DNA from: Stagonosporopsis chrysanthemi
Taxonomy: Eukaryota > Ascomycota > Dothideomycetes > Pleosporales > Didymellaceae
Assembly: GCA_022560025.1 (NCBI GenBank)
Contig: JAFISE010000053.1
Coordinates: 1-64,000 of the forward strand
Length of the DNA stretch: 64,000 nucleotides
Direction: 5' to 3'
Part shown: piece after piece, positions 1 to 10,831 of the stretch
Layout: each line of letters begins with the position of its first letter
How positions within the stretch are numbered: position 1 is the first letter of the stretch
Made by a program: the position numbers and the translations under genes
The notes under the pieces: model-generated
Databases searched by the model: none
Seen by the model: only the letters and a program-made list of their open reading frames with translations
What the model was told of the DNA's origin: nothing

Positions 1-93
<93 letters not shown>
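1..93. other. 93-base poly-G tract at window start
   Basis: The first 93 bases are all G, followed directly by CACGAGAATT. No fungal telomere repeat (TTAGGG-like) is present. A homopolymer of this length at the very end of a sequence is most easily explained as a sequencing or assembly artefact, such as the no-signal G calls of two-colour chemistry. It should not be read as biology without raw-read support. Confidence 0.8.
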
Positions 94-96
<3 letters not shown>

Positions 97-468
97 GAGA
101 ATTGCCATATGGGGAAGGGGGTGCCACCAGTGCGCCAGGACGCAAGCGTGGGTAGAGGGTAGGTTGCGCTTTCTGTGGTAGGTGGTGGATACTGAAGTCG
201 AGATTTCTGTGGTGGGGGGAAAGAGGAAAGGGAAAGAGAAGGGAAGGGAAGGGCAAGTGATCAGGCCTCATTTCGTGGTCAATGGTTACGGATGGGCAGA
301 TTGCGACTATTCAGGTTGATGGGAGAGCATTATCCGGTTGACATTGTAACAGTTGATTGTTAGGTGTCGTAAAGTTCACGAGCATACTACGAATCCCATG
401 GGTGTCGCCATCCTACCGATCTGTCACGGCGATGCCAATTCCTCATACGGTGCCGATTGTCGTTCTAG

Positions 469-873
469 TGTGCATACCCACCAGGCACGAAACAGCGCGC
501 TTCCGGGTTCAGATTCCTCGAATTCGGGGCTGCTAGCGCTGGCGTGGACACAGACACTCCACATGTGTACTCTGCGTCGTCGCTGAACGCCCCGTGGTCC
601 ATAGACGACGACTGGTCCATAGACGACGACTGGATCACAGACGAAGGCAACGAAGACTTCAAAGACGTGTCACCTCCCGACAATGTCGACGATGTCTCCG
701 GCAACGCTCGCTCAGAAGACTCAGATGCATTCTGCAACTGCGGTGTTGCCGCGCCCCATGCTGATCCCCAACCAATACCCACAATAGAGAGCAGAGAGGA
801 GAGGTTTGAGGTCGATGGCGTTGGCAGTGCTGGGTTAGTCATGATGAGTATCTTATTTAGTACGCACGCCTGA
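469..873 (+). CDS. Hypothetical acidic protein, 3' exon only (uncertain)
   Basis: An open frame begins after a TTCTAG at 463-468 that could be a splice acceptor and runs to a stop at 871-873. The peptide reads as plausible protein, with an aromatic start (FRFLEFGAASAG), two copies of an acidic WSIDDD unit (18-bp DNA duplication at 595-630) and an Asp/Glu/Ser-rich middle. The frame has no ATG in its 5' part, so an upstream exon would be needed and I could not identify it. The minus strand is also open across 465-899, which weakens the call. I do not recognise a family. Confidence 0.25.
   Translation, partial: CAYPPGTKQRASGFRFLEFGAASAGVDTDTPHVYSASSLNAPWSIDDDWSIDDDWITDEGNEDFKDVSPPDNVDDVSGNARSEDSDAFCNCGVAAPHADPQPIPTIESREERFEVDGVGSAGLVMMSILFSTHA
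595..630. repeat. 18-bp direct tandem duplication
   Basis: The 18-base unit TGGTCCATAGACGACGAC occurs twice in tandem at 595-612 and 613-630. It is in frame with the putative acidic coding region, where it duplicates the peptide WSIDDD. Confidence 0.85.
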
Positions 874-1219
874 GGGTGGGGGAGTATTGTTGGGGGCACG
901 CGAGGAGAGCTTTAAGGGGGATCAACGGTCTATATCAATGAAAGGTTGCTTATGGATATGGGATAGTGAATGTATGGGCATGCGGTAGTGAAGTGTTGAC
1001 GTGAACATTGTGTGATGTGACATTTGAGTCAGAGAAAAGAGAGACACCTTGTGCGATGTAAGACCGGCATGAGAACCAAACATGATGCGATGCGGACAAC
1101 CTCTCATCACCCAGATGCTAGCGAGCGTTAGCATAGGAACTCAACTCGAGGGGCTTCACACGTACACTTCCTTGCTGCCGCCCCAGACCACACGAGCGAC
1201 CAGTGCTTTCCCATCATCC

Positions 1220-1630
1220 TCACATGACAGCACACTGCGGACCGCGAATGCTTCCATCTACCATAGTAGGCGTTGTTCCCGATAAGCCAACCCTTCTCAA
1301 CTTGATCACACCAACACGCCTCCTCACAGGGTTGTCGTGCGCAGTCCACAGTTCTGCTGAAGCTATCGGCTTGTCTATAGCTGGCTTTGAGATCATCGAA
1401 GGGGTTGTATACATTGTGGAGACGACCTCTCTGTTGTGATCTTCTAGCGCTTCTTGTGCGTTCTGAAAAGATGAGAAAAGCTGGGAGGTATCGCTCGTGG
1501 ATATGGTGTCTGGATCGCTGGTTGCGGGTGTTCGTAGTGACAGAGCAGCCCGAAGGGCGGGAATGGGTCTTGCGAGCTCAGCCGTTGTGTATGATTGTGG
1601 ATCAGAGTCGAGGTTTGTTAGGCCAGACAT
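1220..1630 (-). CDS. Hypothetical protein, probably partial gene model
   Basis: An ATG at 1630 opens a 136-codon frame. Its first ~80 residues look like genuine protein: MSGLTNLDSDPQ, then an Ala/Leu-rich stretch and a Ser/Thr-rich stretch ending in FSSFQNAQEALEDHN. The last ~35 residues look less natural. A GTGAGG donor near the encoded HDNP suggests a real exon end followed by an intron, but I could not place the next exon. No family is recognised. It is convergent with the possible coding region at 469-873. Confidence 0.35.
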   Translation of the reverse strand: MSGLTNLDSDPQSYTTAELARPIPALRAALSLRTPATSDPDTISTSDTSQLFSSFQNAQEALEDHNREVVSTMYTTPSMISKPAIDKPIASAELWTAHDNPVRRRVGVIKLRRVGLSGTTPTMVDGSIRGPQCAVM

Positions 1631-1734
1631 GATGTATGAGAAGTCGATGTACGTATGCGCAGCCGTGGATGTGGTGAGTCGTTTGGTTCACGGAGTCGAA
1701 GTGGCTGCGACTTATATGGACTTGGAGTAGCAAT

Positions 1735-1776
1735 GCTTAGCATTGTTAAGCTTAGCATTGTTAAGCTTAGCATTGT
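1735..1776. repeat. 15-bp tandem repeat, ~2.8 copies
   Basis: The unit GCTTAGCATTGTTAA is repeated head to tail at 1735-1749, 1750-1764 and partially at 1765-1776. Each junction creates an AAGCTT palindrome. It lies in the ~370-base spacer between the hypothetical gene at 1220-1630 and BUD32; nothing else was seen in that spacer. Confidence 0.9.
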
Positions 1777-1998
1777 CGTCCGGTACGTCTGCCTCAGGCG
1801 CTGTTACCATTGTTCTTCGCCTAGCGGATGGTGGTTGGGGAGAGGTGAATGTAAGTTTCTGGGGAACAATCGTAGATAAGTCCCTCGCGATGACGGAACA
1901 TCGCATAACATTAGTGCACGGGCAACTATAGCTGCTTCTGAGCTTGGTGGGTCATGCGTCTGGTAGTAATAGGTGGATGTTATAGGTGTTCGATAGTC

Positions 1999-2958
1999 CT
2001 ATCCCAACATGCTTCTCTTGCGACCCCTCATCCTTACACCTTCTAGCCTCTTCAGCACGCTCTTGGCACCCTTGTAGCTCTTGCCGTACGCTTCCAGCAC
2101 TTCATGAAACAGATGCTCGGCGGCAGGATGTGTGGCTGAGAATGCACGCTCAAGAACGTACAGGTCAACGGCGCGGTCCTCATCTTGGACCGTCGAAGAC
2201 GTGAGGCCGAAGTCAATCAGGTAGATGTCACCAGCGAGCGATTGGTGCGCCGAAGCTGGGGCATCTTCTTGAGGCACCTCGATGGGTGGAGGATCTTCCC
2301 CGTTCATCGCCGCCTCGCGCATGGCACTCGTCGTCATCCTCCCTGTCTGCCTCGCTCCCTCGCTCTTCTGCCCCTCCGGTACCCTCAACATCAGGTTGCT
2401 GGTCGTCAGATCCCCATGACAGACACCCAGCTCATGCAGCTTGCCCACTTCCCGCCCAACTCTCCCCATCAAGTCCATAATCTCGTGGCTCCCACTCTCC
2501 CCAGCCCGCACCAGTTGTCCCACGTCGCCGCCCTCTGTAAATACGCGCTCCTCCTGCTCCTTGATCTCCTCTGCCCACGAATCCAGCACCCTCCGTATTG
2601 TCCGTCCGTCCACGTATTCCAGCACCATCCACCCAGCGTCGGCGTCGCATCCCAGCACGCCAGGCACATTGACGCCCTCGCGCTTCACGCGCACCAAACT
2701 CCGGGCCTCGGCGAGGAGACGCGATCTCGTGAGGCGTTTGTCGAGGGTAGGGTGTCGGTAGGGCTTCGGTGGGCGGTACTTGACGACGACGGGCGTGGAC
2801 GGTGTGAGGAAGGTGGTTTTATAGACGAGAGCTTCGGCGCCCTGGGTGATTGGTGTGAGCGCATCTTGCGAGAACGGCGGTGGAAGTGTGTGGAGCGGGC
2901 GATCTGTGGGCGGGTTTGGCGGAGGGGAGATGGCAGGAACAGGGGCGGGCTCTGTCAT
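1999..2958 (-). CDS. BUD32: KEOPS complex atypical kinase/ATPase Bud32 (PRPK)
   Basis: Single-exon gene of 319 residues. Bud32 is the small atypical kinase/ATPase of the KEOPS/EKC complex. KEOPS makes the universal t6A37 tRNA modification with Kae1 and also affects telomeres and transcription. Seen here: the ITQGAEALVYK start of the fold, a likely catalytic Lys60 (VVVKYRPPKPYRHP, then TLDKRLTRSR), LEYVDG near 113, the catalytic loop HGDLTTSNLML at 181-191, DFGLTS at 249-254, and the short basic tail RGRKRS typical of the family. An insertion of about 45 residues (roughly 195-243) separates the catalytic loop from DFG. Archaeal and yeast Bud32 have only a short linker there. A 606-base divergent promoter region separates it from dynactin p25. 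The start is the first ATG before the conserved core. Confidence 0.95.
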   Translation of the reverse strand: MTEPAPVPAISPPPNPPTDRPLHTLPPPFSQDALTPITQGAEALVYKTTFLTPSTPVVVKYRPPKPYRHPTLDKRLTRSRLLAEARSLVRVKREGVNVPGVLGCDADAGWMVLEYVDGRTIRRVLDSWAEEIKEQEERVFTEGGDVGQLVRAGESGSHEIMDLMGRVGREVGKLHELGVCHGDLTTSNLMLRVPEGQKSEGARQTGRMTTSAMREAAMNGEDPPPIEVPQEDAPASAHQSLAGDIYLIDFGLTSSTVQDEDRAVDLYVLERAFSATHPAAEHLFHEVLEAYGKSYKGAKSVLKRLEGVRMRGRKRSMLG

Positions 2959-3564
2959 TGTGGCACGGAAATAGATGGCTACTGCAGTATATCGTGTTTT
3001 GCGGACAGCGCAACAGTATTGTAGGTGCTCCCAGTCTTTGAGCTTTTGGTTGCGACCTCGATGTAGTTGCTAGGAATTTTGAGTGCGAGTCGATGATGGA
3101 GCTGCCCCGCGCTGCCCCTCAACACCACGCGACCTTCCACAGCACGCAAAGTATGTTCTACACAGTTTCCACGCGCTAAAGAGCAACGAAGGCAGAGAGA
3201 ATCGACAGCCACGATCAGCATATCTCTTGAGATATGCGTGGTTCATAACCTTTTCTCATTGAGAGATGACCAAGTCCTTGGAGGAGACAGACCTAGTCCA
3301 AGCACTCCTAGAACGTGCGAAATGCATACGACTACTCTGTCTGCAGCCGAATCATTCCCCATGAACAAGCCCGACAAGAGGATCAGAGGCGCAACACCAC
3401 CACTCATGAGCAGTGCGCACGTGCTCACGCGTTGATTGGTCGCGTCTCGACCTTCATCTCACCGTTACTCCTACACTCAACAACACCAAAGCCCAAGGAC
3501 ATCCGAAAAACTTACATTCCTGGTCCAAAGTGCTTCAAATATAGAAACACAACCTTTGAAAAGG
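2959..3564. promoter_or_regulatory. Divergent intergenic region BUD32 / dynactin p25
   Basis: This 606-base gap separates the two outward-pointing start codons and must hold both promoters and 5' leaders. I saw no convincing TATA box and no other gene. Confidence 0.5.
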
Positions 3565-4523
3565 ATGTCAAGGCCAGCTGCCAAAAAGGCAGCGCCAAAG
3601 GGCGAGTATATCGAGACGGTGAGTGATCTACTCTCCCTGCAAGTGAACATCGATCAATCAATATATGTCCACCCTCTGCATTCCTAGCCTCAATTTCTCA
3701 GCGCCATTCCGGTACAAACTCCCAAAATACCTCACAATCCCCTATCCCAAATGTTCTTCCCATCTCTCTTTCCCCAGCCATCCCCCCCCCTTCCTTGCTC
3801 AACCCACGCCTAACACCCCCCAAGGATTCCGGCAACAAAGTCTCCCGCCGCGCCGCCATAACCGGCACCGCCAACATCACACTCGGCGGGCGCACCGTCA
3901 TAATGGCCGACGTGCAGCTGCGGGGCGACCTGCGTCCCACGCGCTCCTCGGCCACCTCGTCGGGCAAAGACGCAGTCTCCACCAGCATCATCATCGGGCG
4001 GTGCACCGTCATTTCCACGGGGAGCGTGATCAAGCCGCCGGCACGGCTGAGCAGGGGCGAGATCCACTACTACCCGATCAAGATTGGGGATAATGTGTTT
4101 GTGGGTGCGTGTAACCGTCTTCTATTTCCGTCTCTGTCTTGTGTGCTCTTCTTTCGTCTTGCGGTTTCCTACTCAACAGCGCGAGGCGAGTACCAGCTGA
4201 CGGTGACATAAGGACCCAATTGCTCCATCTCAGCTATCTCCATCTCGTCACATGTCCATATCGGCGCCAATGTTACTATCCAGCCGTTTGTTATTATCAA
4301 GGAGAATGTCAAGATCCTGCCCAACACTGTGGTGCCGACGAACATGGTCATTGCGTCGGGCTCGGTGGTGGCTGGGCAGCCCGCGCGCGTCGTTGGCGAG
4401 GTCGGGGAGGGCTGGGGTGTTGGAGGCGGAGGGTCAGGAGGAGGCTTGGGGGTGGGCGGTGGTGGTGAGGAGAAGTGGGTTGAGGGCGGTGACTTGAGGG
4501 AATTAGTGAGGAGTATCAAGTAA
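3565..4523 (+). CDS. Dynactin subunit 5 (p25)
   Basis: Three exons: 3565-3618, 3825-4104 and 4213-4523, giving 214 residues. p25 is a left-handed beta-helix subunit of the dynactin pointed-end complex. With p27 it targets dynein-dynactin to cargo such as early endosomes. The joined reading GEYIET|DSGNKVSRRA matches the family. It is followed by hexapeptide-like turns (NITLGGRTVIMADVQLRGDL; IIIGRCTVISTGSVIKPP; HVHIGANVTIQPFVIIKEN; PNTVVPTNMVIASGSVVAGQPAR). The introns are 206 and 108 nt, both GT...AG, and the second splits a Gly codon. Unusually, the C-terminus carries a ~25-residue Gly-rich insertion between GEVGEG and EEKWVEGGDLRELVRS, where the family normally has a short link. The identification is firm from the motifs. 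Confidence 0.93.
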
Positions 4524-4876
4524 TCCGCGATAGAGGGTATGTTTTGCATGCTTTGTCTGTGCTTGCAGATAGCGGATTCAATGGCCGGCGTCACCTGAAG
4601 TACAACGGGAGATGTAATGTGCAAAGTCATCACGTCTTCGCAGTCACATTCCATCTAGGCTTGCAATACATTGTAAGCTCCCCCAGTTTCCAAGACCGCA
4701 CCCATTTCGTTGACATGCAGTCTGTAGCTCATTTTCCACTACACCCTCCGCTCAAAGGAACATGACCACCAATCTCCATCGTGTACAGTCAGTACCGTCT
4801 ATGCGTGCATGCCAAAACCGGCAACTGCCAATGGACCTTCACGACCAAGTGGTGGGCTGAGAAGTTCAGGAGGCGT
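4524..4876. other. Convergent 3' spacer
   Basis: A 353-base gap lies between the stop codons of dynactin p25 (+) and the coiled-coil gene (-). It should hold both 3' ends. No gene or clear element was seen. Confidence 0.5.
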
Positions 4877-6620
4877 TTAGATGCTCGCCAGAAGCGTATC
4901 GTACTTTTGCTTCCAGTAAGCAGTGTCATCACTGGCAGCGGCGCTGACACCATTTGGAGGAGCAGCTTTGACGAGAGCAAGCTGCTTCTCGAGGTTTTGG
5001 ACCTGAAGCTGCTTGTCTTGGGCATCCTGTCGGTACTTCTCGGCTTCTTTGTACTTGAGCAGTACGTCCTTGTACTCCTGGTAAGAACGCTGCAGGCCAT
5101 TAGTAACATGCGATATGAAAACATCAAATATTGGAGAACTATACCTTTGCCAGCTCAGTCCACTCTTGTAGTGTGACCTCCAGGGTAGCGTTCTTTTCCT
5201 CAAGATCTTTGACTTTCTCCGGAAGTGCTTTGTCGTTGCCGGCGGCGGGAGGGGCATCCTTGGTGGCAAGCTTGAGCTTGAGCTCTTGCACCTCTTGCTG
5301 AAGGACATTCTTGTCATCCTTCGCCTTATTGACTCGCAAAGCCAGGTCATGCAGCTGTTTAGACACAACTTCCTTAGCCTTTGACAATTCTGCATTGGTC
5401 TTTGCGAGGTCGGCAGCATCGTCTAGCTTGGACTGCAGGTCAGCATTCTGCTTCTGGAGACGATCCATATCCGCCGTAAGCCCCTCGATTTTCTGGATCT
5501 GCTCGTTGATTTTCTGTTTGATCCTCGTCAGCAGAGCACACACCCACGTAGAGGAGCTGCGTACCGTGAAAGCTGCCGCATGCTCTGCGGCTTGGTTGGT
5601 GTACTTGTCGTTGAGCTGACGGTTCTCGTTCTTGACTTTATCGAGGTCCTTCCTCATGGCACTCTCGCCAGTCTTCAAGGCGTTGAAAACTGTGTTGAGC
5701 GCGAGTGTCTTGGACGACTCCTTCTGAAGCTCTTCAGTTTTGGCTGCTATCTCCTTCGCGAAGCGTTCGGTCACTCTATGCTCGGTCGTCTTGAGCTGCT
5801 CAAGCATATCAGTGACCGTCTTTCGGAGAGTCTCGTTCTCGGCTTGCAGCTGCTTCTTGGAAGATACAAGCGTCTCGAGCTCCTTCTGCAAGGCATTTGC
5901 AGCGGCGAGGTCATCTGCCTTCTTTGTAGACTCTTGTTCTAACAAACCCTTATACTTATCGACCTCGGTTCGGAAGTTACCCTTCTCGAGCGTAAGACGC
6001 GACACGCGCTCATGGAGGCCCTCCAGCTCCTCGAGCTTCGAGGCAGTCTGCGCTTTGTAGTTCTGAAAAGCGTCCTGCTGCTCGAGGATAAGGTTGTGTT
6101 GCGTGTTGACTTTCTTGTGTTGAAATTGCAGCTCTTCCTGAGTTTCTCGAATGGTCTCATTCATCATGGTGGAGTGGTAAAGGCTCATGTTGTCGCGCTG
6201 CTTCTCCATGAAATCTGGAAGAGCGGTCTTGGCCTTGTTTGCGGCATCGAACAGCTGTTCAAGCTCTTGCCAGAGGTCGTCGACCACTTCTGAGCCAGGA
6301 GTAGACTCACGAAGAATGCTCAGCAGCTTACGGGTGTTCGTGACAGCGTTGGAAACCGCGCGGGAGAAGTTCACGGTGTGGTCCTGAACCTCCTTCTTCA
6401 ATGCAGTGCCTTGCTCTACGGCAAGCTCTGCAGTTGGCGGCGTGACCTCAGCTGCGGACTCCAAGGCAGCAATCTGCTGCTTGGTCGCGATTGTTGTGTC
6501 TGTGGGAGCTGATGAGGCGGCCGCAAGCTGAGCTTCCCTCTGAACAGGGTTGGCGTATCTGGAGGAGCCCAGCGCCTTCGGACCTTGGTAGGCTGGCGAG
6601 GCCATAGCGAGCGGCGCCAT
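4877..6620 (-). CDS. Long coiled-coil protein, function unknown
   Basis: Three exons, read 6620-5565, 5513-5145 and 5089-4877, giving 545 residues. The ATG at 6620 was chosen because upstream codons are poor and a TTTGCAG acceptor sits just before it, which suggests an intron in the 5' leader. After a short low-complexity head (MAPLAMASPAYQGPKALGSS), almost the whole protein from about residue 60 is Glu/Lys/Gln-rich heptad-like sequence, for example LEELEGLHERVSRLTLEKG and KINEQIQKIEGLTADMDRLQ. This is a predicted rod-like coiled coil. Intron 1 (5514-5564, 51 nt) is stop-free and a multiple of three, so the unspliced form would also be translatable. There is no signal peptide or membrane segment. 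Homology to a named cytoskeletal protein cannot be claimed, since coiled coils give misleading matches. Confidence 0.8.
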
Positions 6621-9550
6621 TACTGCAAAATTTGGCTGGTTATGTGTCAGGAAACGACAGGGCCTACGGCACAGCAGTGTGGCTTGTTTGATTGGGGAGG
6701 TTCTGCGCCAGGCAGGCTTTGTTTGGGGAGAGTGAAGGAACTTACTGTTTGTACTCGTTATGCTGAGCGGCTGCGAGGCGTTTGTCTTAGACCCAGACAA
6801 GATGCAAACCCAGGTCAAGGCGAAAGGTGTGGTGGGTGTTTGACGCGGGGTTTGTTGTAGGTGAGAGAGCAAGCCCTTGGCAGTCAAAGAGGCAGTCACG
6901 GGCCACCGGGGCAACGACAACAGCAACGGTACCACTAGCCAGTGGAGCTATCAGGAACATGCTGGAATTGCTCATGACTCTACAGAAACAGTGTTGGTGA
7001 AGTGAGCTACACGACCGTTGGACATCCCACAGGCTCAGGCTCTCAGGGATTTGGGTGCAGGCTTGCAAGCGCTCTTATGGCAGAGCAGCTCACTGCTGCA
7101 CGTATGAAGGACATTGACGTAACCTCTCGTGCTGTTTGTGTGATCTTGTTCGTGTTGGAAATCTGTATGTTGTTGAAAGCTCAATTGAAATTGGCTACTG
7201 CCCATACCACCTACCACCTACCACTGACAAGGTAGAGTCGGTCATCACCAGAGGATGAATCAAGGAAAGAAACTGAATGGTGTAGCGCAGAAGAGTTTGA
7301 GTAAGAGTAGGCTGAAGAGAATGAGAACTGCAACGGTTGTTGCACACGAGGGAAACACAGCACGAAGACACTCTACACGTACACTCACATACGTGCCCAG
7401 GAGGGCTGACATCAAAAGGGAAGCTGTGATTGTACATGCTAAGGCTTTTGCGGCCGAGCAAATACATCCACACTACTACACAGGCTTACCCTGTAGGGCA
7501 CTGAATCGAGAAGTGCGCCGAGCGCGGGAATGAGGCAAAGAAAAGGTGGAAAGTGCCTACTTAGCTACTACAATGCATTACCCCGAATATCTAGGCTTGT
7601 GCTCATGGCAGAGTCAGTTGTACTCCAGATCGGCTCGCTTATAGCATTGTTTGTAAGCAAATTGCGCGTCGCTCGACGCATCGAATCGCCGTTGGCGGAG
7701 CTCTCCCAGTATCGATCGTGGCGAGAGATTGCAAAAGCAAAACACGTTCATAGCCAGCAGAGACTCGCGCATCGAGACATTGTCCGGGACTAGACTGCGA
7801 AAGACTACTACAGCATATGTATGTAAGAGCAACGAGCACATCAACGCCACCTATCTGCCAGAACCGAGGATACGGGACAAAGTGCAGGTGAAGTGGGCCC
7901 GGCATCCGTTTTCATATCCGCTGAAGGGGTGCAATAGCACCGAGGACTGAAAGTGAGGCCGAGCATAGACGACGGATGATTTGTACAGAAGGCGCGAGAA
8001 GCTCTAAGCAAGATTGTCTGCGAAGTTGAAGGTAGTTCGGCGAGTACTAATGCATGTCGAAAGCTCCAGATCTGCTGGGGTTTTCGGCAGTCGTTTGTGC
8101 TAGTCCGCCCTCGGTGTGATGTGGCCGATTGACGAGAGCTCGTCGAGATGCAGTTTGCCAATCTCACGGTAACAACAGATGCTCAGCTGTCAGCGTGGTT
8201 GTCAAGAACTCACCGTGTGTGTGTGGAAGAAGCAATGACATGGCAACCCTCACCTCTCGACTCAGCAGAAGCCGCACCCATCTAATAATCTCTTGCTGTG
8301 GTTGGCGAGCTGATAGTGGAGCAGTGGCTGAAAGCGGGAAGAGCCTTTGGCAAGAGTGGGTCTATCCTGAAACCAGGCTTGGGATCGCATACCTATGCCG
8401 TGCAAGATCGCCCGTTGCGCGCGGCCGACTTCGTGGTCTGGAGTTCGCGATCTGAAATGCACGGAGCTACGGACAGATCGCGTGTTGAGAGATAGAGGCA
8501 GGGAGTTTTGTGCGCGGCCACGATGCTGAGTGTGACATTCGAGCAATCTCCGTTTGGATGCTGAGTTGCACAACCTGGCCCAGTGAAACCACGCAGCCAG
8601 GGGACGGATGGGAGGGGCTAGCGGCGAAAGCGGCTCGTAGGCAAGCCATGAAAATCCAAAACCTCAGCGCCGGTTCCTGCACGCTGTGCAGAAGAAGCAT
8701 GTAGACCGGGCCTACGTGCAGCGGCAGCGAATGGCTGCAGCAGAGCAGCATGGGCTAATGGTCCGCTGTCTGATGGAACTTGTACCGGTTCCGAGGGTTC
8801 CCTCTGCTCCTTTAGGCTGCCCTCGTGGATTTGATGGTGACAATCACGTTTTTGCGCTGCGTTGGGCATGGGCTGCTGCAGATCGTGTCCAGAACAGTGC
8901 TTGCTGCGTGGGCGCGCCAGAGACATGTTAATAACAATTTGCCGTTGCATCCTGAGCACAGTCACGGAGAGCAGAGCCCGCAAGATTTGTGGCACTCGTT
9001 TACAACGCGCTTGCACCATGCGGCTGCCCTTCCCCCAGGCCTGCCACCCTGCCTGCTGCACGCTAGGATTCCAGGGATATCCTCGGATGGCGCCCTGACG
9101 CACTCGCAGCTTTTGCACTCAACTCCTCTTTAGACGGCCCACCCGGACCTTCTCCACCTCCAGGGTTGGTCGGAGCCATTTGCACTGTCGCCTGCTTGCA
9201 CGCTCGCTTGCTCGGTGTCCACTGTCTGCTGTGCCTCTTCCTTTGCCCGTCCTCGTCCTGTTCTCCCCGCATTCATTGTCCCAAAACTTAAACTCTAGCT
9301 GCACCACCACCGCCAATCACAGGCACTCCGTCCAGCGCTCGCGCTCCGCGTGCCTCCACTCCAGCACTGCCCGCTGCTGGCGCAATTGCACGTCAGACCC
9401 CGGCTCTACTCTACGTCTAGAAGGGGCCCTCGTCACCCAGCCTCAACACTACTGCATGCGTGCAGCCCACTATTAGTGGACCACGACCGCTCCCCGGCCA
9501 CCCTGCTGCCCTCCGACTACCACTGCGTGCGTTTCATGGCACCTGCGATA
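6621..9550. other. 2.9-kb intergenic region
   Basis: The region lies between the coiled-coil gene (-) and the G-alpha gene (+). Several short overlapping open frames exist on both strands, but none has protein-like composition or a credible start and splice context. From about 9120 to 9500 the sequence becomes C/T-rich, as in fungal promoters and leaders, so the right part is probably the G-alpha promoter and 5' leader. Confidence 0.5.
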
Positions 9551-10831
9551 ATGTGTTTTGGAAGAAAGACCGTGGACCCCAAGTCCAAGAAAAATGAGGA
9601 CATCGAGAAGAACCTCCGCATGGACAGGAAGAAGGCGGAGCGAGAAGTGAAGCTCCTGCTGCTCGGTATGACGCACGACAGATGATGGCGCAAACAAGAC
9701 TGACTGAGCCGCAACACAGGTGCTGGTGAGAGTGGAAAGTCAACGGTGCTGAAGCAGATGCGCATCATCAATGCAGGTGGATTTGGAAAGCATGAGCGCC
9801 AGACATGGCGTGCAACCATCTTCAACAACTTGGTGTCTGCATTCCAGACCATCTACGCGGCGATGCAGGAGGACGACACCGATTTCGAGGACGAGGAGTG
9901 TATTGTGAGTCGGCGTGCGCCTCCCAGCTGCTCACGGTTCAGATGGACTGACCTGGACGTCTACAGCGCTATTCCGAGATGGTCAACTCTGCACCAGATA
10001 TCGGCACCGAAGAACCCATGCCTGAAGACTTCCTTCACGCCTTCAACGCCCTGTGGGCCGACAAGGGCGTACAGTTGACCATTCTAAAGGGCAATCAATA
10101 TGCGCTGCACGACAATCTGAGCTAGTGAGTTAACGAGCACGACAATATCCAGCAACGGCTGACCAAGACAACAGCTTCTTCCAAGATATCGACAGACTCT
10201 TCATGAAAGACTTCCTCCCTACAGACCAGGACATCCTGCGCACTCGACTGCGCACAACCGGTATCTCAGAGACCATATTTGAGCTGGGCAACCTCACATA
10301 CAAGATGGTCGATGTCGGTGGTCAACGGTCCGAGCGAAAGAAGTGGATACATGTCTTTGACAATGTCCAAGTCGTGCTGTTCTTAGTGGCTATCAGTGGA
10401 TACGACCATGTCCTGGTGGAAGACAGAAATGGGGTAAGCTTGAACGTGGAATGTTAACGTACTTCATGCTAACATCTTGACAGAACCAAATGCACGAGGC
10501 GCTGATGCTGTTCGAGTCCATATCGAACTCGAAGTACTTTGAAAAGTCGGCTCTCATCCTGTTCCTCAACAAAATCGATCTATTCCGTGAGAAGGTCGCA
10601 GGCGGTATGAGCCCTATCAACAAGGTGTTCCCAGACTACACAGGAGGAATAAATGATATCGAAGCCGGACAGGAGTTCTTCGCCAACAAATTCCGCAACC
10701 TCGTACGACAACCGAAGAAAGAGGTCTACGTCCACTACACCAACGCAACAGACACAGATTTGCTGAAGAAGACGATGGCCTCCGTCCAGGACATGATTGT
10801 CCAGCGCAACCTGAATGCACTGATACTCTGA
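9551..10831 (+). CDS. Heterotrimeric G protein alpha subunit, group II-like
   Basis: Five exons: 9551-9665, 9720-9904, 9967-10124, 10175-10433 and 10484-10831, giving 354 residues, the normal G-alpha length. It is a GTP-binding switch protein acting below seven-helix receptors at the plasma membrane. Motifs seen: P-loop GAGESGKST, switch I RLRTTGI, switch II DVGGQRSERKKW with the catalytic Gln, NKID, and TNATDT in place of the usual TCATDT. The start MCFG matches fungal group II subunits (Neurospora GNA-2 type), which lack the MGxxxS myristoylation site; Cys2 could be acylated. An in-frame ATG exists five codons upstream (9536). The C-terminus NALIL lacks the pertussis-toxin-type Cys and the usual CGLx ending. 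All four introns are 50-62 nt. Confidence 0.95.

Noticed and set aside
1..93. Telomere
   Set aside because: Pure G without any TTAGGG-type unit.
9536..9550. Upstream in-frame ATG of the G-alpha gene (MAPAI)
   Set aside because: Family comparison favours MCFG as the start; the earlier ATG cannot be excluded.
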